The notes under the pieces are model-generated. The model did no database searches. It was given only the letters and a program-made list of their open reading frames with translations, and had not been told where the DNA came from. Positions 7,307-8,843 of a stretch of 8,843 bases of DNA are shown piece after piece. Position 1 is the first letter of the stretch; each line of letters opens with the position of its first letter. The translations under genes and the position numbers were made by a program. Origin of the DNA: Halanaerobiaceae bacterium (lineage in GTDB: Bacteria; Bacillota; Halanaerobiia; Halanaerobiales; Halarsenatibacteraceae); contig PWHA01000142.1 in NCBI GenBank assembly GCA_003554685.1, forward strand, positions 1 through 8,843. The letters are read 5' to 3'.

Positions 7307-7327
7307 CCGAACAATTTGCTGATCTGG

Positions 7328-7357
7328 TTACAAGTTATACTGACTACAGGCTATAAA
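7328..7357 (+). promoter_or_regulatory. Weak promoter-like pair before the 25-codon ORF
   Basis: TTACAA (7328-7333), an 18-base spacer and TATAAA (7352-7357) lie upstream of the AGGAG site at 7386-7390. The -35 is poor (three of six), the -10 is good (five of six). It is listed because promoter, ribosome site, ATG and stop occur in the right order. Confidence 0.25.
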
Positions 7358-7401
7358 TTATTCCAGGTAAACCCCCATGCCCCTTAGGAGCACAACAAGA
7401 C

Positions 7402-7479
7402 ATGAAAATATTACAGCGGATTTTCAAGGAAAATATAGCAATTCTATTTGATTATTTATCTTCAGCACAAGACAAATAA
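7402..7479 (+). CDS. Possible 25-residue small protein
   Basis: ATG at 7402 opens a 25-codon frame ending at TAA (7477-7479), beginning MKILQRIFKENIAILFDYL. The peptide is basic at the start and could form an amphipathic helix, as in small membrane-associated peptides. AGGAG (7386-7390) lies 11 bases before the ATG, slightly long. A weak promoter-like pair precedes it. I recognise no family, and a frame this short can arise by chance. It is convergent with the minus-strand remnant at 7515-7799. Confidence 0.25.
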   Translation: MKILQRIFKENIAILFDYLSSAQDK

Positions 7480-7486
7480 AAGATAA

Positions 7487-7505
7487 AGATTAACCACAGA
7501 TTAAC
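7487..7505. repeat. Direct repeat with 11-bp period, Pho-box-like
   Basis: AGATTAAC occurs twice (7487-7494 and 7498-7505), separated by CAC. Read as half-sites it is TTAACC, five bases, TTAACA, which fits the Bacillus PhoP pattern of TT(A/C/T)ACA repeats at 11-bp spacing in one site fully and in the other at five of six positions. Only two half-sites are seen and no gene starts just downstream, so function is doubtful. Confidence 0.3.
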
Positions 7506-7514
7506 AAAAGAAGG

Positions 7515-7799
7515 TCAGTTCATAAGATCTGTCATCTTTGAGATTGCGGTCAGCAGCCAGCTGTTAAATTCTTTATAGGTTATTCTACCTGCAGGAATAT
7601 CGAGGTATCTGTCAATAATCAGGTACTTGCTGACAAAATTGTCAAGCAAAATCTCAGGAATATTATGAAATTTTCTGGCCAGCTTTAGGGAATAGCGGAG
7701 TCTGCTGCCAAATTCTTGCTTACAGGCTTTTACATATCCCTTAACAGAACTCCCGTCTCTTTTGCTGGATAAAATCCTGCTCTCTAAAAACTGTCTCCC
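7515..7799 (-). pseudogene. Start-less open frame, likely gene remnant
   Basis: After a TGA at 7802-7800, the minus strand stays open for 94 codons to TGA at 7517-7515. The translation looks like real protein, with segments such as RLRYSLKLARKFHNIPEILL and IDRYLDIPAGRITYKEFN, giving a mixed, helix-rich, basic sequence. No ATG, GTG or TTG start exists before residue 50; the first ATG lies near the C-terminus (KMTDLMN). The 5' end overlaps the end of the cupin gene by 16 bases in another frame. The simplest reading is the C-terminal remnant of a gene that lost its 5' part, but a rare start (ATT at 7775) or a frameshift is possible. I recognise no family. Confidence 0.4.
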
Positions 7800-8140
7800 T
7801 CAGCAGGAACTATGCACATGAACTCAAATTTCTCTTCTCCGGTATTTTCAAAATTGTGCCTGAGCTCAGTAGGAACAAAGACATAGGAACCTCTGCTCAG
7901 AGGATAACTCGTCTCCTCTGTTATCACTGCTCCCTCTCCCTCCAGAACAAAAACCCAGTGAGGCCATTCATGCTGATGCCAGAAGGTCTGTCCTCCCTCT
8001 TCCAGGGTAAAAATTCTCATAACATGACTGTCCCAGTGGTCCGCCGGGGAAAAAACCACCCTTTTTTTGGTATTAAGGGCATGTTCTTCATCCACTTCCC
8101 TGACAGCAAGCTCATCTTTCCTGCCAACTTTAATTTCCAC
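7784..8140 (-). CDS. Small single-domain cupin, TM1459-like
   Basis: This 118-residue protein is a single cupin barrel. The first cupin motif is GGQTFWHQHEWPHWVFVLEG (49-68), with H55, H57 and H61 in an HxHxxxH arrangement. The second, GSYVFVPTELRHNFEN (84-99), supplies H95. These four histidines match the four-His manganese site known in Thermotoga TM1459, and the flanking KKRVVFSP, VMRIFTLEEGG and FMCIVPAEG segments resemble that protein from memory. The biological substrate of this group is unknown. The start is GTG, with GGGAG 10 bases upstream (8151-8155), and it has its own promoter at 8221-8249. It follows a sugar symporter gene on the same strand, so read-through co-transcription and a role in sugar metabolism are possible but not shown. 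The stop is TAG at 7784-7786. Confidence 0.85.
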   Translation of the reverse strand: MEIKVGRKDELAVREVDEEHALNTKKRVVFSPADHWDSHVMRIFTLEEGGQTFWHQHEWPHWVFVLEGEGAVITEETSYPLSRGSYVFVPTELRHNFENTGEEKFEFMCIVPAEGDSF

Positions 8141-8220
8141 AGCATATCAACTCCCGGTTAAATATTTTAAGATAAAATGTAGCCTGGAGATCCTTGAAAG
8201 CTAATTTTCTCCCTGATTTA

Positions 8221-8249
8221 ATTATATCTATTTTATCAGCTGTTAACAA
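8221..8249 (-). promoter_or_regulatory. Sigma-A-type promoter of the cupin gene
   Basis: Read on the minus strand, TTGTTA (8244-8249) is followed by a 17-base spacer and a perfect TATAAT (8221-8226). Transcription would begin near 8214, leaving a leader of about 74 bases to the GTG. Ideal spacing and a consensus -10 suggest the cupin gene can be expressed independently of the symporter gene. Confidence 0.65.
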
Positions 8250-8253
8250 TTCT

Positions 8254-8280
8254 GTATGCAATCATACTATTCCAGCATAC
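8254..8280. repeat. Inverted GTATG/CATAC cluster upstream of the cupin promoter
   Basis: GTATGC (8254-8259) pairs with GCATAC (8275-8280) across 15 bases, and GTATG (8254-8258) also pairs with CATAC (8263-8267) across 4 bases. The cluster begins 5 bases beyond the -35 box on the minus strand, a usual place for an activator or repressor to bind. Confidence 0.4.
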
Positions 8281-8323
8281 TTGCACAACTGTCCCAGGCC
8301 AGAAAATCTGCTGCTTGATAATT

Positions 8324-8843
8324 TTATCTGTCTATTCTCTTCTGTATCCGGGAAATTGTTTCCTGATCTAGGCGGTAGTTTTTATAAAAAATAAAGGCCA
8401 GAACAATAAAAAACATTCCCCCGATTGCCAGTATCAACCCCATCAGCATAACAGTCAGCCCGGGCTGAAATTCCCGGGCAGCGTCAAAGCCAATCAGGTC
8501 GAGAAAAATCCCCAGCAGCAGTATTGCTATGGACTGGGAGGTTTTATAGGCAAAGGTGAGTCCCCCATAATAAATGCCCTCGAGCCTGACACCATTTTTC
8601 AGCTCTGCTACATCAATAATATCCGCCACCATTGAGGCGGGCAGGGTAAAAAGACCGCCGGTTCCAAAACCAGCCAGAATAGCATAGGGCAGCAGCAGCA
8701 GATAATTTTCAATTATCTGTCCCCGAAACAGGACAGCTGCCAGCAGCAGCAGTCCGGCCAGGAAGGAAAGACTCAATCCCAGGAGAGCAGCCGGCTTTTT
8801 ATCCAGCTTTGCTGATATTTTAACCCAGAAGGGCTGGGAAAGA
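8324..8843 (-). CDS. GPH-family (MelB-like) sugar:cation symporter, C-terminal part
   Basis: The frame is open to the right edge, so this is the last 172 residues of a gene that continues beyond the window; an internal TTG at 8776 is not its start. Near the edge PFWVKISAKLDKKPA is the conserved cytoplasmic loop of MFS_2/GPH transporters. It is followed by four hydrophobic helices, the first two at LSFLAGLLLLAAVLF and YLLLLPYAILAGFGTGGLF. Between helices two and three is the family signature MVADIIDVAELKNGVRLEG, then IYYGGLTFAYKTSQSIAI. The last helix (GLTVMLMGLILAIGGMFFIV) is followed by a basic tail. Members import glycosides, pentoses or hexuronates with sodium or protons through the inner membrane; the substrate cannot be told from this part. 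No U-run terminator follows, so transcription may continue into the cupin gene. Confidence 0.85.
   Translation of the reverse strand, partial: LSQPFWVKISAKLDKKPAALLGLSLSFLAGLLLLAAVLFRGQIIENYLLLLPYAILAGFGTGGLFTLPASMVADIIDVAELKNGVRLEGIYYGGLTFAYKTSQSIAILLLGIFLDLIGFDAAREFQPGLTVMLMGLILAIGGMFFIVLAFIFYKNYRLDQETISRIQKRIDR

Larger units (their letters stand above)
7274..7783. other. Gene-poor convergent stretch between the DUF47 and cupin genes
   Basis: These 510 bases lie between convergent genes. In order they hold the post-DUF47 hairpin (7279-7306), a weak promoter-like pair followed by a 25-codon ORF with a ribosome site (7328-7479), an AGATTAAC direct repeat (7487-7505), and a minus-strand open frame with no start (7515-7799). 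No strong U-run terminator was found for the cupin gene. The mix of open but start-less frames suggests gene decay, though no insertion sequence ends are visible. Confidence 0.55.

Noticed and set aside
8324..8776. A complete 150-residue membrane protein starting at TTG 8776
   Set aside because: The frame continues open to the window edge with conserved transporter residues (PFWVKISAKLDKKPA), so it is the C-terminal part of a longer gene.

Overview
The window looks like a bacterial chromosome segment, most likely from the Bacillota. Three things point there: an addB-addA recombination-repair operon rather than recBCD, strong purine-rich Shine-Dalgarno sites with several non-ATG starts, and near-consensus TATAAT boxes. 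The acidic DUF47 protein, moderate GC and AT-rich spacers would suit a halophilic clostridium-like lineage such as Halanaerobiales, but that placement is an impression from memory and not proven.

Layout. Positions 1-247 hold no gene. They carry a perfect 18-bp hairpin terminator (31-71) that can act on both strands, followed by four imperfect 18-bp tandem repeats (71-141). From 6198 down to 248 on the minus strand lies a two-gene operon, addB then addA, joined by an ATGA overlap. It encodes a compact AddAB-type helicase-nuclease for processing double-strand DNA ends: AddA has the full SF1A helicase motif set plus a C-terminal RecB-family nuclease, and AddB has a non-ATP-binding helicase-like fold and an iron-sulfur nuclease. 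A good promoter sits just upstream, at 6236-6265.

Positions 6199-6622 form a divergent regulatory region with a 14-bp tandem repeat, overlapping promoter elements on the two strands, and a long open frame with no usual start. On the plus strand, 6623-7273 encodes a DUF47/PhoU-like phosphate-transport regulator without a visible partner transporter. The 510 bases from 7274 to 7783 hold a hairpin, a possible 25-residue ORF with its own ribosome site, an 11-bp-period direct repeat resembling a pair of Pho-box half-sites, and a 94-codon minus-strand open frame that lacks any standard start and looks like a gene remnant.

The right end is minus strand again. A TM1459-like manganese cupin (7784-8140) has its own promoter, and upstream of it is the C-terminal part of a GPH-family (MelB-like) sodium/proton sugar symporter that runs off the window at 8843.

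Functionally these are three separate neighbourhoods: DNA repair, phosphate regulation, and sugar uptake plus a small cupin. No CRISPR array, tRNA, rRNA, insertion sequence or defence island was seen. The most notable material is non-coding or cryptic: the two tandem repeat arrays, the start-less reading frames, and an AddB that lacks the Walker A motif usual in Bacillota.
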